DNA of 7,771 nt from Cytophagaceae bacterium. Lineage in GTDB: Bacteria > Bacteroidota > Bacteroidia > Cytophagales > Spirosomataceae. A program made the position numbers and the translations under genes. Positions 6,291 to 7,771 of the stretch are shown here, piece by piece. The notes beneath the pieces were generated by a model that had not been told where the DNA came from, did no database searches, and saw only the letters and a list, made by a program, of their open reading frames with translations. How positions within the stretch are numbered: position 1 is the first letter of the stretch; every line of letters begins with the position of its first letter. The DNA is taken from NCBI GenBank assembly GCA_947471105.1, contig CANIYB010000104.1:1-7771 (forward strand), in the 5' to 3' direction.

Positions 6291-7526
6291 TTGACATTTA
6301 AAGAATTAGGTCTAACAGACAGTTTATTAGCGGGAATTGACTCCATGGGGTACAAAACCGCAACTCCAGTACAATCACAAGTCATCCAACCCATTTTAGC
6401 CGGCAAAGATATTATTGCCTCCGCTCAAACAGGTACGGGAAAAACAGCAGCATTTTTATTGCCGATTGTCAATAAGATCATCACAGAGCCACATGATGAG
6501 AACAAAATAAATGCGTTGATCATTGTTCCCACGCGTGAGTTAGCCATTCAAATTGCCGACAACATGGAAGGCCTTGGGTATTTTACCAATGTCAGTTGCA
6601 TCGCTGTTTATGGGGGTGGCGACGGAAATTCGTTTACCGCTGAAAAAACGGCCTTAACGAGTGGCTGTGATATTGTTGTTTGTACACCTGGTCGAATGAT
6701 TGCCCATTTAAACATGGGATATGTCAATTTGAAAGAAGTAAAATACTTGGTTTTAGATGAGGCTGACAGGATGCTCGACATGGGCTTCCAAGATGAATTG
6801 ATGAAAATCATTTCGTTCCTCGCCCCTACCCGACAAAATCTTTTATTCTCAGCCACGATGCCGCATAAAATGCGGGAATTGGCTAGAAAATTATTAACGG
6901 ATCCCGTAGAAATCAATATTGCCGTTTCAAAACCACCTGAACAAATTGTTCAAAATGCCTTTGTGGTTTATGAAGCTCAAAAAGCGCCTTTGATCAAGTA
7001 TTTATTAAAATTAAAGGAATATACCCGCGTGATTATATTTTGTTCTAAAAAGCAAAATGTAAAGCTGTTGACAGCCGACTTAAAGCGTTCTAAATTCAAA
7101 GTAGAAGAAATACATTCTGATTTGATGCAAGACCAACGAGAAAAAGTCATGCAAGATTTTAGAAACAAAAACTTAACCATATTAGTGGCGACTGATATAT
7201 TAAGTCGGGGCATCGATATCGACGAAATAGAATTAGTGATCAATTATGATGTCCCTAATGACGGAGAAGACTATATACATCGAATTGGTCGTACGGCAAG
7301 AGCCCAAAGCCAAGGAACAGCCTTTACTTTTATTAGCCCAACAGAGCAAAGAAAATTTGCTACGATCGAAACTTTATTAGAAAAATCAGTGATTAAAGCC
7401 GAGGTCCCAGCGGAGTTTGGTGAAACTCCTGCCTATGACCCAGCGGCTTATAAATCGGCTGAAAAACCAAGAAATTTTTCTTCCGGTGGAAATAAAGGAG
7501 GGAAGAAATTCTGGAAAAAGAAATAA
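6291..7526 (+). CDS. RhlE-type DEAD-box ATP-dependent RNA helicase (TTG start)
   Basis: A 411-residue protein with the full DEAD-box set: Q motif (YKTATPVQ, Gln28) with the upstream aromatic Phe3, motif I AQTGTGKT (45-52), Ia PTRELA (80-85), Ib TPGR (132-135), II DEAD (156-159), III SAT (187-189), IV VIIFCSKK (247-254), V ATDILSRGIDI (300-310) and VI HRIGRTAR (330-337). A short basic Gly/Lys-rich tail (about 392-411) is typical of RNA-binding extensions in Bacteroidota RhlE-like helicases. It would unwind RNA duplexes in ribosome assembly or mRNA decay, often under cold conditions. The start is TTG: the frame is closed upstream by TAA at 6246-6248 with no ATG or GTG between, and the next ATG (6345) would remove Phe3 and the residues just before the Q motif. 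AAGGA lies at 6284-6288, only two bases before TTG, too close for a normal ribosome-binding site. The gene is divergent from the operon and functionally unrelated to it. Confidence 0.95.
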   Translation: MTFKELGLTDSLLAGIDSMGYKTATPVQSQVIQPILAGKDIIASAQTGTGKTAAFLLPIVNKIITEPHDENKINALIIVPTRELAIQIADNMEGLGYFTNVSCIAVYGGGDGNSFTAEKTALTSGCDIVVCTPGRMIAHLNMGYVNLKEVKYLVLDEADRMLDMGFQDELMKIISFLAPTRQNLLFSATMPHKMRELARKLLTDPVEINIAVSKPPEQIVQNAFVVYEAQKAPLIKYLLKLKEYTRVIIFCSKKQNVKLLTADLKRSKFKVEEIHSDLMQDQREKVMQDFRNKNLTILVATDILSRGIDIDEIELVINYDVPNDGEDYIHRIGRTARAQSQGTAFTFISPTEQRKFATIETLLEKSVIKAEVPAEFGETPAYDPAAYKSAEKPRNFSSGGNKGGKKFWKKK

Positions 7527-7527
7527 A

Positions 7528-7771
7528 TTAGTCTTTAGAAGGTCTCACTCCTGTATTGGCACCCTGATTTAAACTAATATCCACAGGAGCGTTCGACTTC
7601 CATGAACCCCTAGTAAAATCGGGCACATTCATAGACCGTGATCTATTATTGACCGACACCTCACTCAAAGGTACAATTGAACTCCATGCCGCTGCATCAT
7701 ATACGTCTTGATCTAATGGAAGACCATTTCTTAAGCAATCGATAAGGCGCCAATCCATCATAAAATCCATC
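7528..7771 (-). CDS. Gfo/Idh/MocA-family oxidoreductase, C-terminal fragment (5' end outside window)
   Basis: Eighty-one codons including the stop are visible; the frame is open through the right edge, so the Met encoded at 7768-7770 is internal. The segments FMMDWRLIDCLRNGLPLDQD, VYDAAAWSSIVPLSE and DFTRGSWKSN match the C-terminal end that I recall from Bacteroidota Gfo/Idh/MocA oxidoreductases, including those grouped with the GH109 alpha-N-acetylgalactosaminidase-like proteins. Such proteins bind NAD(P) in an N-terminal Rossmann fold, which is not visible here, and act on sugars or sugar derivatives, by redox or by NAD-assisted glycoside cleavage. Which of these applies cannot be told from the tail. 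Its stop lies one base from the helicase stop, convergent. It shares the strand of the operon but is separated from it by the helicase gene, so co-transcription is unlikely. Confidence 0.75.
   Translation of the reverse strand, partial: MDFMMDWRLIDCLRNGLPLDQDVYDAAAWSSIVPLSEVSVNNRSRSMNVPDFTRGSWKSNAPVDISLNQGANTGVRPSKD

Noticed and set aside
6324..6350. Helicase start at the ATG at 6345
   Set aside because: It would remove Phe3 and the helix leading into the Q motif, which are conserved at this spacing in DEAD-box proteins.
6155..6406. 83-codon minus-strand open frame across the divergent promoter region
   Set aside because: It overlaps the 5' ends of two well-supported genes and the whole intergenic region, and its product has no recognisable features. 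It is a chance open frame.
6608..7243. Two minus-strand open frames antisense to the helicase
   Set aside because: They overlap essential helicase motifs on the other strand and show no domain of their own.

Overview
The window reads as chromosomal DNA from a member of Bacteroidota, probably a Cytophagales-like or Flavobacteriia-like lineage. The evidence is its AT-rich composition, the near absence of Shine-Dalgarno sequences before genes, an upstream box matching the Bacteroidota -7 element TAnnTTTG, and several protein families that I recognise mainly from this phylum. It is extremely compact: apart from one 95-base divergent intergenic region (6196-6290), no gap between genes exceeds 19 bases. 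I see no mobile element, tRNA, rRNA, CRISPR array or sizeable repeat.

Layout. (1) From the left edge to 844 (+) lies the 3' part of a gene for a probable beta-rich, barrel-like envelope protein; its start is outside the window. (2) From 6195 down to 841 (-) lies a tightly packed four-gene operon: a cytoplasmic HpcH/HpaI-type aldolase, a 775-residue exported glycoside-hydrolase-like protein with a GH20/GH67-type N-terminal domain, a 443-residue exported six-hairpin glycosidase-like protein, and a Tat-exported calcineurin-like metallophosphoesterase. The junctions are 19, 0 and 2 bases. A plausible promoter lies at 6238-6269. (3) From 6291 to 7526 (+) is a complete RhlE-type DEAD-box RNA helicase that starts at TTG and is divergent from the operon. 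(4) From the right edge down to 7528 (-) is the C-terminal end of a Gfo/Idh/MocA-family oxidoreductase.

How the genes may work together. Two of the operon products look like exported carbohydrate-active proteins with no obvious assignment to a characterised family. The aldolase belongs to a family that cleaves 2-keto-3-deoxy sugar acids and related compounds. A reasonable but unproven reading is a small catabolic module: a glycan or glycoside is processed outside the cytoplasm, and a derived keto-acid is cleaved inside to pyruvate plus an aldehyde. The phosphoesterase could remove a phosphate or phosphodiester decoration. The partial oxidoreductase beyond the helicase may also belong to sugar metabolism. 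No SusC/SusD pair, transporter or dedicated regulator is visible, so this is not a complete polysaccharide utilisation locus within the window.

The two convergent gene pairs are unusually close: one shares a palindromic TTAA as both stop codons (841-844), the other is separated by one base (7527). Neither leaves room for a conventional intergenic terminator.
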